From: Chloroflexota bacterium
GTDB lineage: Bacteria; Chloroflexota; Anaerolineae; UBA2200
Assembly (NCBI GenBank): GCA_014360755.1
Contig: JACIWX010000001.1
Coordinates: forward strand, 434,001-498,000
Length of the DNA stretch: 64,000 bases
Direction: 5' to 3'
The notes under the pieces were generated by a model that worked only from the letters and a program-made list of their open reading frames with translations, was not told the DNA's origin and searched no databases. The position numbers were made by a program, and so were the translations under genes. Numbering within the stretch: the first letter of the stretch is position 1; every line of letters begins with the position of its first letter. This document shows positions 45,001 to 53,269 of this stretch, one piece after another.

Positions 45001-45513
45001 CTTAACCTTTCCTTGTCACTTGATACGCAATATGCCGATACTTACCTGATCCTTGGCAACCTTTATGCTGCGCAAGGTAAACTGGATGAGGCGGCGAATG
45101 CATACCAGCAAGCGCTTGTGTATGCGCCCAATAATGCAGAAGCGTACAGCGCCTTGGGTTACATCTACTTCGAACAGGGGAACATTACAGAGGCTTTGAA
45201 TGCTAATTTGAAAGCGGTAGAACTGGATCCTAACCTTGCCAGAGCACATAGCACTTTAGGGCTGATTTACTTCCGCTTAGGCCGATTAGAGGAAGCAATT
45301 GATGAAAACCTAAAAGTACTGCAAGCCTTCCCCAACGACTTTATCAGCCACCGCAATCTAGCTCTGTTGTACCAACAAGTGGGGCGCATAGACCAAGCCA
45401 TCGCCCATGCCCAGAGCGCCTTAGCCGTTGCTCCTGAAAGCGAGAAGGCCGCGCTGCAAAGCTTTATTGACCAGTTGAAGGCACAGCAACAAGCAACTCA
45501 AGCGGAGCAGTAA
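42076..45513 (+). CDS. O-antigen ligase/polymerase-like protein fused to TPR repeats
   Basis: The 1145-aa protein has a Wzy/WaaL-type membrane domain (about 1-590) with the periplasmic-loop region around SPDRSHNETFDALVITG. A very basic linker (about 605-640, rich in R and K) follows, then a second set of membrane helices (about 655-835). Seven to eight TPR repeats occupy about 840-1140 (for example YADTYLILGNLYAAQGKLDEA). Such proteins polymerise or attach glycans to lipid or protein; the TPRs would bind a partner. Bacteria without lipid A often use them for S-layer or pilin glycosylation. It lies 18 bases before the WecA-type gene. Confidence 0.82.
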   Translation: MRTKLSVFCDQVLEAGWLLAVIVAPLFFNIYSSRVFEPDKLSLVRSIALVMIVAWLIKVMDGSAWESTRTVANEEIGSTGERVGLWQRISHTPFVLPTILLIGAYILSTLLSVAPHISLWGSYVRLQGTYTTFSYIVIFFLMLGTMRYREQVDRLCSTIILTSLPISLYGILQHFNLDSLPWTGDVTQRVAANMGNSIFVAAYLIMALPITLARVLESFSALLKEQEGDISHALLAGCYTFVMSVQLICIFFTQSRGPWLGLLGGLYVFMLVVLISLRRSASDQTPLHARDLGRAIAFALGSIPVGILPAYALLVVLKRGWRWAWLSWTIHTLLIAAFLVVINLPHSPLASFRNLPYIGRLGQVFETETGTGKVRVLIWEGALQLITANPLRTLVGYGPETMHVAYNPYYPPDLAHYEARNASPDRSHNETFDALVITGVIGFLAYMLLFSSIFYYGFKWLGFMDTKRQRNLFLLFSIAGAIVGIFLPKLVEGTYKLSGVGLPVGFIAGTALYLMFSAAFFYSVEQPPLALKRRLLLIALLAAIVAHFIEIHFGIAIASTRMHFWVYAALFVLLGLNRIREEPAKPATLAQPGVLSRYAPLREQAQERPSKRSRRKAKKRARQASATAPMQAGLRGTVGEGGASRPSLTTQLLIGSLIVAVILFTLGFEFIANPMGEIDSLRIIQLCLTTRIARGDPRPSYGTLWMFILTWLVGALVVLSEVERSSSSRQEPSWWLAALGIYSAVTLTVLIIGMAIHTAYIKPGADIANTIVFYYEAIAILGLSIALALTLDKPLPPKLWRTGNLWAYPILIVFVAVAIIATNVTIVKADIYYKQGLKAEEVQRFDTAVQLYSRAIALAPDQDYYYLFLGRAWMGKASTAKDNQERIRGFEESFKALERARQLNPLNTDHYANLGRLHRNWAEIAPTAEERAQKLALAHSYYEQATTLSPHNAQLYNEWALVYLAQGDFDGALEKLNLSLSLDTQYADTYLILGNLYAAQGKLDEAANAYQQALVYAPNNAEAYSALGYIYFEQGNITEALNANLKAVELDPNLARAHSTLGLIYFRLGRLEEAIDENLKVLQAFPNDFISHRNLALLYQQVGRIDQAIAHAQSALAVAPESEKAALQSFIDQLKAQQQATQAEQ

Positions 45514-45531
45514 GGAGATCGAGGAGATAAC

Positions 45532-46539
45532 ATGACGCAGTACATGCTGATCTTTGCCAGTGCCCTACTGATCGTGCTGGGCATCATACCTTTTGTGCGC
45601 AAGGCAGCCATACGTTGGGGTTTTATGGATCTGCCCAGTGCGCGGAAGGTGCATACCCACCCTGTCCCTCGCCTCGGCGGGGTGGCCATCTATCTGGGCT
45701 GCATTATCGCGCTAGTGGCCTTTGGCCACCAGTTTTACGTCGCCCAGGTTGTTAGCATGTTGGTAGGGGCAACGCTGGTTTCCTTCCTAGGAGTATGGGA
45801 TGACCGGCATGGATTGCGCCCACTGTTCAAATTAGCTGGCCAGACGCTGGCTGCCGGCATTCTCTACCTCTCAGGCGTTCAGGTGGGTTTTCTGCACCAC
45901 CCTGTACTGAACATAGCAGCCACTTTGCTTTGGGTAGTAGGCATCACCAATGCCATGAACCTGCTTGACAACATGGATGGCTTGTCCGGGGGTGTGGCTA
46001 CCGTGGCATGTATCTTTTTCTTTCTACTGGCAGTGATGAGCGGACAATATCTGGTGGCTAGCCTGGCTGCAGCGCTTTTGGGCGCTTGTGTGGGCTTCCT
46101 CTATTACAATCTCAACCCAGCCAGTATCTTCATGGGCGATAGCGGCAGCCTGTTTATTGGCTTTATGCTGGCGGCACTGGGCATCAAATTGCGTTTCCCT
46201 GACAATGTGGCTTTTGTAACCTGGATGATCCCAGTCGTTGTACTAGGGCTGCCTATTTTTGACACCACGCTGGTAGTCATCTCTCGCCTGCGTCGCGGAC
46301 TCAACCCGCTGACCTCACCGGGCAAGGATCACGTCTCGCACCGCCTGGTATTGATGGGCGCCAGTCAGCGTGAAGCAGTGCTGATCTTGTATTTAGTTTG
46401 CTGCGCCCTGGGCGTGATCGCCATGTTCTTGACACAGGCCAGTATCATAGAAGGCTATTTCATCGGTGTGTTGCTAGTCGTTGTCGCAGGATACGCTTTG
46501 TGGCGCCTAGAGCAGGTCAAGATTGAACCCAAGGAGTAA
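45532..46539 (+). CDS. WecA/TagO-type polyprenyl-phosphate sugar-phosphate transferase
   Basis: The 335-aa, about 10-helix protein has the MraY/WecA-family motifs [34 protein letters not shown] (acidic metal site), [12 protein letters not shown] and HRLVLMG. It would move GlcNAc-1-P or a similar sugar phosphate onto undecaprenyl phosphate, starting the glycan. It ends 7 bases before the likely start of the nucleotide-sugar dehydrogenase. Confidence 0.93.
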   Translation: MTQYMLIFASALLIVLGIIPFVRKAAIRWGFMDLPSARKVHTHPVPRLGGVAIYLGCIIALVAFGHQFYVAQVVSMLVGATLVSFLGVWDDRHGLRPLFKLAGQTLAAGILYLSGVQVGFLHHPVLNIAATLLWVVGITNAMNLLDNMDGLSGGVATVACIFFFLLAVMSGQYLVASLAAALLGACVGFLYYNLNPASIFMGDSGSLFIGFMLAALGIKLRFPDNVAFVTWMIPVVVLGLPIFDTTLVVISRLRRGLNPLTSPGKDHVSHRLVLMGASQREAVLILYLVCCALGVIAMFLTQASIIEGYFIGVLLVVVAGYALWRLEQVKIEPKE

Positions 46540-46546
46540 AAAGGGG

Positions 46547-47902
46547 GTGGCGCTTGTAGATCGCATTGAAGACAAGACCGCACATATTTGTGTCCTTGGC
46601 TTAGGCTATGTGGGATTGCCCCTCGCTGTTGGCTTCGCCGAGGCGGGATACCGAGTCACCGGCTTGGATGTAGATGAAGCACGAGTCAAAGCAATCCAGG
46701 AGGGGCGCAGTTATATCCTGGATGTTTCTGCCCAAGATATTGCCAGGTTAGTGGAAGAAAAACGGCTCTGGGCAACAACGGATTACGACATCTTGACCAG
46801 CACGGATGTCGTGTTCATCTGCGTGCCTACGCCCTTCGATGCGATGAAGGCACCCGACCTCTCAGCCATTATCGCTGCCGCCACAGGCATTGCCAAGCGC
46901 TTGCGGCGCGAACAATTGATTATCCTGCAAAGCACGACCTATCCTGGCACCACCGAGGAAGAGGTGCTCCCCATATTGGAACAAAGCGGCTTGCGTGCTG
47001 GGCAGGATTTTTACCTCGCTTTTTCTCCCGAGCGCATCAATCCAGGCGACAAAGTGTACCATGTGGGCAACCTCCCCAAGGTAGTCGGCGGACTCACCCC
47101 CCAATGCGCTGATCTGGCGCGGCGTTTGCTCAGCCAACTTTCGCCAGCGGTCTATGTGGTGTCTTCGCCGCGTGCTGCGGAGATGTCCAAACTCCTGGAG
47201 AACATCTTCCGTAGCGTGAACATCGCGCTCGTGAACGAACTGGCTCTCCTTTGCGAACGGATGGGCATTGATATTTGGGAAGTCATCCAGGCTGCCGCAA
47301 CCAAGCCCTTTGGCTTTATGCCCTTCTACCCAGGTCCTGGCACAGGCGGACACTGCATACCGGTGGATCCCTACTACCTCTCGTGGAAAGCGCGGGAATA
47401 TGATTTCTATACCAAGTTCATTGAATTGGCTGCCGAGGTCAATCAGAGCATGCCCTACCACGTGGTTGACCTGGTCATTGCTGGACTGAACCGTCATCAC
47501 AAAGTGTTGCGTGGGTCCAAGATCCTTATCCTGGGTGTGGCGTTTAAGAAGGATGTAGACGACGCGCGCAATTCCCCGGCCGAGCGTATTATCGAATTGC
47601 TCCTGGAGCGCGGTGCTGAGGTCTGCTACAACGATCCTCATGTCCCTCGTTTCCGCATTGGCAAAAGCGTATTTTACCGCGAGAGAAAAGAACTAATGTC
47701 CCAGCCTTTGACCGAGAGCCTCTTGGCAGAGAACGATTGCGCGGTTATCGTGGCTGGCCATAGCTGCTATGACTATGCCTGGATTGCCAACCACTGCACC
47801 TTGCTGGTAGATACGGTCAACGCGACTCAGGGCATACAGAACCCACGGGCTGACATTATAAAACTGGGCACGCCTTGGAGAACGACTGCCACTCCGCGCT
47901 AG
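46547..47902 (+). CDS. UDP-sugar 6-dehydrogenase (UDP-glucose/GlcNAc/ManNAc type)
   Basis: The 451-aa enzyme has the NAD site VLGLGYVGLPLAVGFAEAGY and the catalytic Cys in GPGTGGHCIPVDPYYL, plus the C-terminal domain with VAFKKDVDDARNSPA. It oxidises the C6 of a UDP sugar to a uronate. VipA/WecC-type is likely, but the exact sugar cannot be told. GTG 46547 is 10 bases from AAGGAG; an ATG at 46523 overlaps the previous gene. It closes the polysaccharide cluster. Confidence 0.92.
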   Translation: MALVDRIEDKTAHICVLGLGYVGLPLAVGFAEAGYRVTGLDVDEARVKAIQEGRSYILDVSAQDIARLVEEKRLWATTDYDILTSTDVVFICVPTPFDAMKAPDLSAIIAAATGIAKRLRREQLIILQSTTYPGTTEEEVLPILEQSGLRAGQDFYLAFSPERINPGDKVYHVGNLPKVVGGLTPQCADLARRLLSQLSPAVYVVSSPRAAEMSKLLENIFRSVNIALVNELALLCERMGIDIWEVIQAAATKPFGFMPFYPGPGTGGHCIPVDPYYLSWKAREYDFYTKFIELAAEVNQSMPYHVVDLVIAGLNRHHKVLRGSKILILGVAFKKDVDDARNSPAERIIELLLERGAEVCYNDPHVPRFRIGKSVFYRERKELMSQPLTESLLAENDCAVIVAGHSCYDYAWIANHCTLLVDTVNATQGIQNPRADIIKLGTPWRTTATPR

Positions 47903-48018
47903 CGCTTCCCGGAGCATCTTGGCTGAAAAAGTAGCCTCTATGCCTATCTTGGTCGGAGAGGCGACTTGATAGACAAATAGCATCTTGTGCTGTCCCCAGC
48001 CACTCAATGGAGGAATGA

Positions 48019-48600
48019 ATGGGGTCGGAAAAAGGCACCTCCTCTGACACACAAGCGGAGTCACTGCAATGGTGGCGTCTGGTGATCCTTCTGCTCGCCT
48101 TGGGCATCACCGCGCTTATTTTTGCCTATCGCAGGCAGGTAGCACAGTTTTCTACGTATGGATACTTTGGGCTCTTTCTCATCAGTGTCATAGGAAATGC
48201 AACAGTCCTGCTGCCTGTGCCCAGCCTGGCAGCCACTTTTATCACAGGAGGCATCTTTAATCCCTGGCTTGTTGGCATTGTATCGGGCGCGGGCATGGCC
48301 ATCGGGGAATTGAGCGGCTATCTGGCTGGTTACGGAGGAGCCGCCATCATCGAAGCCAAGGACAGAGCACGATATGAGCGCCTAGTAAGCTGGATGCAGC
48401 GGTATGGGGCTATAACGATTTTTGTCCTGTCTGTAATCCCCAATCCGATCTTTGACCTGGCTGGCATTGCTGCAGGCGCACTGCATTTTCCCCTATGGCA
48501 GTTCCTGCTCATCTGTTTCCTGGGCAAAACCACCAAAGGGATAGCACTGGCTTTCGCTGGGGCTCAGTCCATACAGTGGCTGGAACGATTTTTGCACTAA
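48019..48600 (+). CDS. VTT-domain (DedA/SNARE-associated) membrane protein
   Basis: The 193-aa protein has a soluble N-terminal 20 residues and about five helices with the VTT-domain pattern PVPSLAATFITGGIFNPW and GELSGYLAGYGG. Later come YGAITIFVLSVIPNPIFD and FLGKTTKG. DedA/VTT proteins include lipid scramblases and undecaprenyl-phosphate translocases; this one could support the glycan cluster, but this is inference. ATG 48019 follows AATGGAGGAATGA. Confidence 0.88.
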   Translation: MGSEKGTSSDTQAESLQWWRLVILLLALGITALIFAYRRQVAQFSTYGYFGLFLISVIGNATVLLPVPSLAATFITGGIFNPWLVGIVSGAGMAIGELSGYLAGYGGAAIIEAKDRARYERLVSWMQRYGAITIFVLSVIPNPIFDLAGIAAGALHFPLWQFLLICFLGKTTKGIALAFAGAQSIQWLERFLH

Positions 48601-48655
48601 TGCACACCGCTGGCCTCTCAAGCGGGCTATCACAATACATCCTAAAGGGGGACAA

Positions 48656-49861
48656 ATGAAACTCGATTATCGCAAGACTTTTCTGCTCGGCTTTGGTTTC
48701 TTTGGTATTAGCCTTATCTGGTCCGTCTATAACTCGTATGTACCGATTTTCCTGCGCGAATATCGCCTCCCACTGTGGCTTGTCGGTGCGATCATGACCT
48801 TTGATAACATCGCAGGCGTAACGATCCAACCCTACGTAGGCTTCTTAAGCGATCGTACACGCAGCCGTTTCGGGAGACGCATGCCCTACCTAATGATCGG
48901 CGCACCTATTGCGGCCCTTTTCTTTGCCTTGATCCCGGTGCTACACCTTCTGCTCCCTGTTTTCCCCTTGCTCATGGCGGCGATCATCATTATGAACATT
49001 GCCATGGCGATCTTCCGCACGCCTACTGTGGCTTTGATGCCTGACATTACCCCCTCACCACTGCGCAGCAAAGCCAATGGCATCATCAACCTCATGGGCG
49101 GGCTGGGCACTACACTGGCTTTCCTCGGCGGTGCTTTCCTCTACCGTGCTAACAGAGGACTGCCCTTCTATGTAGGCGCATTCATCATGCTTCTGGCAGT
49201 CGCGATCGTTGTGCTCGTCATCCGTGAACCACAGGAACACGAAGAATCCACCGATCGCACAGGGATCATCCCCACCATCAGCGAAATCATCCAAAGCCGG
49301 GAGAAAAGCGCCCTCTTTATCCTGCTGGCTATTTTTACCTGGTTCATAGGCTACAATGCCATTGAAACTTTCTGGACGACTTATGGCAAGGAATACCTGG
49401 GCATCGCCGAGAGCACCGCCGCAGCCATGCTTACCTATGTTTCCGCTGCATTCCTCCTGTTTTCGCTGCCCGCTGGATTCATCGCCACGCGCTTCGGTAG
49501 ACGACCGACTATTCTAGCAGGTTTGTTGATGCTGCTTGTATTTATCCTAGGCGGCTATTTCATCACGAACCTGTCCTATCTGACAGCTATGTTGATCATC
49601 GCTGGCATCGCCTGGGCTTTGATCAACATTAACTCATTTCCCATGGTTTCGGACATCGCGCCGCCGGGGAAAATCGGCTCCTACACGGGTCTGTATTATT
49701 TTGCTTCCATGTCGGCAGCAATCGTAGCCCCACCAATCGCTGGTGGCTTGATGGACCTATTGGGACACCGTGTCCTGTTTCTCTTTTCATCGCTGGCGAT
49801 GCTGCTGGCGATTCTGTGCATGCGGCAAGTAAAGCGGGGCGAGGCACGAATCAGCACCTAA
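48656..49861 (+). CDS. MFS transporter, GPH/SLC45-like
   Basis: The 401-aa protein has 12 helices and, after helix 2, the loop SDRTRSRFGRRMPYLMIG. The second half contains the related loop RFGRRPTILAG. This is typical of glycoside/SLC45-type secondary transporters. The substrate is unknown. It starts 55 bases after the VTT gene behind AAAGGGGG. Confidence 0.87.
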   Translation: MKLDYRKTFLLGFGFFGISLIWSVYNSYVPIFLREYRLPLWLVGAIMTFDNIAGVTIQPYVGFLSDRTRSRFGRRMPYLMIGAPIAALFFALIPVLHLLLPVFPLLMAAIIIMNIAMAIFRTPTVALMPDITPSPLRSKANGIINLMGGLGTTLAFLGGAFLYRANRGLPFYVGAFIMLLAVAIVVLVIREPQEHEESTDRTGIIPTISEIIQSREKSALFILLAIFTWFIGYNAIETFWTTYGKEYLGIAESTAAAMLTYVSAAFLLFSLPAGFIATRFGRRPTILAGLLMLLVFILGGYFITNLSYLTAMLIIAGIAWALININSFPMVSDIAPPGKIGSYTGLYYFASMSAAIVAPPIAGGLMDLLGHRVLFLFSSLAMLLAILCMRQVKRGEARIST

Positions 49862-49974
49862 CGCTGCAGCGGCATAAACCCTTAATCGGGCGCGCCAAGT
49901 CTGGGAACACGCGCAACAAAACAGGAACTTTCGGCGTCTTCACAAATGGACGATATCTTGCCTGTAGCAAAATA

Positions 49975-50150
49975 GAGAGCGTTGAAAAAGTCCGCATTGT
50001 CATGCTGAGGCGAAGCCGAAGCATCTCGACGATACAGAGGTGGAGATTCTTCGCTGCCCCTTCGCCTTCCCTTCGCTTCGCTCAGGGCAAGGCTCAGGGT
50101 AAGGCTCAGAATGACATCATGGTGACCTCTGAATGTTTTTCAACACTCTC
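49975..50150. repeat. MITE-like interspersed repeat, 176 bp
   Basis: The ends are a 15-bp imperfect inverted repeat: GAGAGCGTTGAAAAA at 49975-49989 and the complement of GAGAGTGTTGAAAAA at 50136-50150. An inner pair, TGTCATGCTGAG (49998-50009) and CTCAGAATGACA (50105-50116), is 11/12 matched. The centre has CGAAGCCGAAGCATCTCG-like sequence and a tandem 12-mer (CTCAGGGCAAGG, 50081-50104). No open frame of value is inside. The layout and sequence fit the dispersed TCATxCTGAGxGAAGC elements found in many bacterial genomes. It fills most of the 316-bp gap at 49862-50177; the rest shows nothing. Confidence 0.7.
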
Positions 50151-50177
50151 CAAGATAGTTGGATAAAGGAGGAATTA

Positions 50178-50618
50178 ATGGGCAGTGGGATTTTCGGCAC
50201 CAAAGCCAGCCTCGTAGCGGACACCAATCTGATTTTGCAGGTCGTCATCCTGGTTATGCTCCTCTGGGGCGTATTTCAAGCGAAGAGACGTAAATTTCAG
50301 GCTCACCACACGTGGATGACTGTGGCAGTCATTGCCAATGCTGCACTGATCATCGCAATCATGAACCCCTCCTTTTTCCGCATCCTACCCTTTGCCCTGC
50401 GCAATCCCGGTGCCAACAAATCGACCGTGCTCTGGCCGCACATGCTGCTCGGCGCTATCGCTGAGCTGCTGGGCGTTTACCTCGTCCTTGCAACGAACAT
50501 GGGAGCACCCGACATTTCGCGTCGGCGGAATTTCAAATGGCTCATGCGCATCACATTTTCCCTATGGGTATTGGCGCTTGCAGGGGGAATCGTGCTGTAT
50601 TTCGTTTGGTACACCTAA
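50178..50618 (+). CDS. DUF420-like small membrane protein
   Basis: From ATG 50178, behind AGGAGGAATTA, the protein is 146 aa with about four helices (DTNLILQVVILVMLLWGVF at the N-terminus) and conserved-looking HH in FQAHHTWM. This fits DUF420-type proteins, sometimes linked to cytochrome oxidase assembly. The frame extends back to 50133 inside the repeat, but that start has no ribosome site. A strong terminator follows. Confidence 0.75.
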   Translation: MGSGIFGTKASLVADTNLILQVVILVMLLWGVFQAKRRKFQAHHTWMTVAVIANAALIIAIMNPSFFRILPFALRNPGANKSTVLWPHMLLGAIAELLGVYLVLATNMGAPDISRRRNFKWLMRITFSLWVLALAGGIVLYFVWYT

Positions 50619-50643
50619 CCACAGGCTGAACCAAGTACCTTAG

Positions 50644-50688
50644 GCGTCTCCGCAGGGATGATCCTACCCTTGCGGAGACGCTCTTTTT
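50644..50688 (+). terminator. Rho-independent terminator
   Basis: An 11-bp perfect stem, GCGTCTCCGCA (50644-50654) with TGCGGAGACGC (50671-50681), extended by inner GGG/CCC, is followed directly by TCTTTTT. Confidence 0.9.
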
Positions 50689-50734
50689 ATGGCCAGCGAG
50701 GCTTGCATGCGCCTGGTTGGGATAATGCGAGATG

Positions 50735-50763
50735 TTGACTATATCGCCTGTATCTGCTATACT
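50735..50763 (+). promoter_or_regulatory. Strong promoter of the lipoate/glycine-cleavage operon
   Basis: TTGACT (50735-50740) and TATACT (50758-50763) have an exact 17-base spacer. Transcription would start near 50770, leaving about 150 nt before the first ATG at 50919. The preceding terminator isolates this unit. Confidence 0.75.
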
Positions 50764-50769
50764 TTTTGT

Positions 50770-50918
50770 GAAAAAAATCACCCATATAAGGCACCCACTA
50801 GCGGCAAACATCCGGGGAACAGGCGTACCATGAGGTGATTGGGCAAAGGGGCTCGACAGTACCAACCCCTGAACGGTCAACCCCAGTGTCAGGACACGCA
50901 ACATCAAAGGAGGATGAA
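50770..50918 (+). promoter_or_regulatory. Structured 5' leader, candidate riboswitch of unassigned class
   Basis: The roughly 150-nt leader can form a long-range helix AATCACC (50776-50782) with GGTGATT (50834-50840), a hairpin AGGGG (50847-50851) with CCCCT (50866-50870), and a small GTGT/ACAC hairpin (50886-50897) near the ribosome site. Stretches such as CCGGGGAAC and GAGGTGATT loosely recall the c-di-AMP (ydaO) class, but the conserved GACAGCTAAC core is missing. The glycine riboswitch hallmark GGAGAG is also absent. No ligand can be assigned. Confidence 0.4.
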
Positions 50919-51287
50919 ATGGGCTCAGTACCTGCTTTTTTGCTCAAAAAACTGTATGTAAAGGGAAGCCTCAAGAACACCGCAACGGGCTTTGCATTCA
51001 CCATCCAGAATACATTGGCTCCGGGCACGATTGTAGACCTTGGTTCTCTGCAAGTAGATGGCGTTGCATACTCGCCGGAGCAAGTCAAAGTGGAACTGCC
51101 TGATGGCCGCATTGTCTCCGTAACAGAAGTAACTGCACAATCGCCCTTGCGTTTTGCGGTTGGTGACAAGGTAACCATCCAGGTCGAAGGCACACCCTTG
51201 CCCACCGGTGCGCACAAGCTCACGCTGTCGCCAAAGACGAAAGAGGCAGGCGTTCTGGAGATCACCGCGGAAGATACGATTGCGTAA
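50919..51287 (+). CDS. Small protein of unknown function heading the lipoate/gcv operon
   Basis: ATG 50919 follows a strong AAAGGAGGATGAA site and gives a 122-aa soluble protein starting GSVPAFLLKKLYVKGSLKN. It looks all-beta (alternating V/T/G with prolines) and has no cysteines, membrane segment or signal peptide. The frame opens at 50835 but only 50919 has a good ribosome site. Its stop lies 8 bases before the first radical SAM gene, so it is the first gene of the operon. I do not recognise a characterised function. Confidence 0.75.
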   Translation: MGSVPAFLLKKLYVKGSLKNTATGFAFTIQNTLAPGTIVDLGSLQVDGVAYSPEQVKVELPDGRIVSVTEVTAQSPLRFAVGDKVTIQVEGTPLPTGAHKLTLSPKTKEAGVLEITAEDTIA

Positions 51288-51295
51288 ATCTGCCC

Positions 51296-52147
51296 ATGGA
51301 ACGCTGGCAAGAAGCCTGGCAACTTCGGTCAAAGTACTTTCGCCCACAGATTGGCTTTGCCCGTCCTAATCGGACATCGGCTATAAGCCTGACAGGGAAT
51401 CACTGTGCCTTGCATTGCGCACATTGCAATGGGCACTATCTCCGGGGCATGGTTGACATCCGGGATGCCGATGCCACAGGCATGACTAGTTGCCTGATTT
51501 CTGGAGGCTGTGACCAGCGAGGCAGAGTGCCTGTGACGGCGCATCTGGCACAGATCCAAGCACTGCGTCCCGGTCGGCTCTTGAACTGGCACGTGGGCTT
51601 CATTGCTGAAAATGACTTGTGTGCCATCGCCCCTTATGTAGATATTATCTCTTTTGATTTTGTCGGCGATAACGAGACCATCCGCGAGGTGTATGGGCTG
51701 GATTATACGGTAGATGATTACCTGCGCACGTATCAATTGCTACGCCGCCATGCCAAGGTGGTGCCGCACCTGACTATTGGCTTGCATGGCGGCAAAATCC
51801 GGGGCGAATACCACGCTTTGCACCTACTCAAGGCAGTCGGCTTGGATGCCCTTGTCCTGCTGGTGTTCATCCCAACGCCAGAGACACGCTATGCACACTG
51901 CCAACCGCCATTTCTGGACGAAGTAACCGACTTTCTGCTCACGGCACGCCTTATTCTTCCCGATACCCCCCTTTATCTGGGATGTATGAGGCCTGGGGGG
52001 CGTTACCGCCGTGAGTTAGATAGGTTGGCAGTACGCGCCGGGGTGAACAAAATCGTCAACCCTGCTCCTGCCGCTATCCAAGAGGCTAAAGACCTATCGC
52101 TAGCCATCCAATGGGAGACTGAATGTTGCGTGATCCAGAGGTCGTGA
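51296..52147 (+). CDS. Radical SAM protein, LipS1/LipS2-like lipoyl synthase component
   Basis: The 283-aa protein has CALHCAHC (C37, C41, C44), the CX3CX2C cluster site, in a BioB-like radical SAM barrel. It overlaps a second radical SAM gene by 25 bases, followed by a lipoate-ligase-family gene and gcvH. This pairing matches the two-component LipS1/LipS2 lipoyl synthase described in archaea (Thermococcus kodakarensis) and found in some bacteria, where both proteins are annotated as biotin-synthase-like. Which of the two this is cannot be decided by eye. Confidence 0.78.
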   Translation: MERWQEAWQLRSKYFRPQIGFARPNRTSAISLTGNHCALHCAHCNGHYLRGMVDIRDADATGMTSCLISGGCDQRGRVPVTAHLAQIQALRPGRLLNWHVGFIAENDLCAIAPYVDIISFDFVGDNETIREVYGLDYTVDDYLRTYQLLRRHAKVVPHLTIGLHGGKIRGEYHALHLLKAVGLDALVLLVFIPTPETRYAHCQPPFLDEVTDFLLTARLILPDTPLYLGCMRPGGRYRRELDRLAVRAGVNKIVNPAPAAIQEAKDLSLAIQWETECCVIQRS

Positions 52148-53211
52148 TAACAGCAGAACCACGCGTTGCAAGTCAAGCGGAACAAACGGTGGGCGTATCT
52201 GCGGGAACGGCAGCCGTCATAGGCTTGCAGCACTTGTGCCAAAGGGATAAGCCAACCACTGCCTACTTGATGATCGGTGAACGGTGCGGATGCGACTGCG
52301 CCTTTTGTACGCAATCGCGCAGTAGTACGGCGCGGTCCCACTTTCTCTCGCGGATTGTCTGGCCACCTTATCCGCTCCCTCACGTTCTCCACGCTGTGGC
52401 CAATAGCTTTGCTCAAGGCGACATCGTGCGCTGTTGTTTCCAGGTAACGGTATTTCCAGGCTATTTTCAGCACACCCTTTCCGTGATCGAACAACTCCAT
52501 GCGCTTTCCCCGATACCCATCTGCACCTCTATTGTTGCATCGAGCCTAGATGCGATTCAGGCTTTGCTCGAAAGCGGGGTGGAGCGCGTTACGTTAGCTC
52601 TCGACGCCGTGTGCGAAAGGGTGTATCGAGAAACAAAAGGAGGGGATTGGCAAAGCCGGCTCAAACTCCTACGTCTGGCAGCGGAACGCTTTCCTGGCCG
52701 CATTGGGACGCATCTGATTGCCGGCTTGGGTGAGACAGAACAGGAAATGTGCACCACCCTTCAGGAAATGGTGGACCGAGGGATAATGGTAGGCTTATTT
52801 TCCTTCACTCCCGTGCCAGGTACCGCCTGGGCCAGCCATTCGCCACCTTCTTTGTCGTCATATCGGCGCATACAGGTAGCTCGCTATTTGCTAGCAACTG
52901 GGACCTGTCGCATCGAGGATTGGAGTTTTTCGCCCACGGGACAAATTTTGTCCTATGGTCTGCACCCATCGAGGCTACGGGAGTTGCTAGCTGACGGTCA
53001 GGCATTTGAGACTGCAGGCTGCCCCGGCTGCAATCGCCCCTATTACAACGAGCGGCCAGGGAGAACCATCTACAACTATCCACGTCCCCTCAGCACGGAG
53101 GAAATAGAGACCGCCATATCCTTCGCCTTGACTGAATTGAGCGACGAGCAGCCTATGATTTCGCCTGTTCCAATAAGCAATGATCACGAAACCAGGAGGA
53201 GTCAGGCATAG
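52123..53211 (+). CDS. Radical SAM protein, BioB-like, LipS1/LipS2-like lipoyl synthase component
   Basis: The 362-aa protein has CGCDCAFCTQS (C55, C59, C62 for the radical SAM cluster), close to biotin synthase's CxxxCxxCxQS. A C-terminal GCPGCNRPYYNERP (C300, C303) could supply ligands to an auxiliary cluster. No biotin genes are adjacent; the neighbours are a lipoate-ligase-family gene and gcvH. The pair with the preceding radical SAM gene therefore most likely inserts sulfur into octanoyl-GcvH. ATG 52123 overlaps the upstream gene. Confidence 0.78.
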   Translation: MLRDPEVVITAEPRVASQAEQTVGVSAGTAAVIGLQHLCQRDKPTTAYLMIGERCGCDCAFCTQSRSSTARSHFLSRIVWPPYPLPHVLHAVANSFAQGDIVRCCFQVTVFPGYFQHTLSVIEQLHALSPIPICTSIVASSLDAIQALLESGVERVTLALDAVCERVYRETKGGDWQSRLKLLRLAAERFPGRIGTHLIAGLGETEQEMCTTLQEMVDRGIMVGLFSFTPVPGTAWASHSPPSLSSYRRIQVARYLLATGTCRIEDWSFSPTGQILSYGLHPSRLRELLADGQAFETAGCPGCNRPYYNERPGRTIYNYPRPLSTEEIETAISFALTELSDEQPMISPVPISNDHETRRSQA

Positions 53212-53269
53212 GAGCCTAATCTGTTGATGAGCATGCAGGATCTCAGCCCATGAAGGTCTGGAGGAGACA

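Noticed and set aside
46862-47641. 259-aa frame antisense to the nucleotide-sugar dehydrogenase
   Set aside because: It is fully inside a certain enzyme gene; no independent support.
50770-50918. Glycine riboswitch upstream of the gcv operon
   Set aside because: The conserved GGAGAG and paired-aptamer layout are not present.
50770-50918. Firm c-di-AMP (ydaO) riboswitch assignment
   Set aside because: Only loose matches such as CCGGGGAAC and GAGGTGATT are seen; the GACAGCTAAC core is missing.
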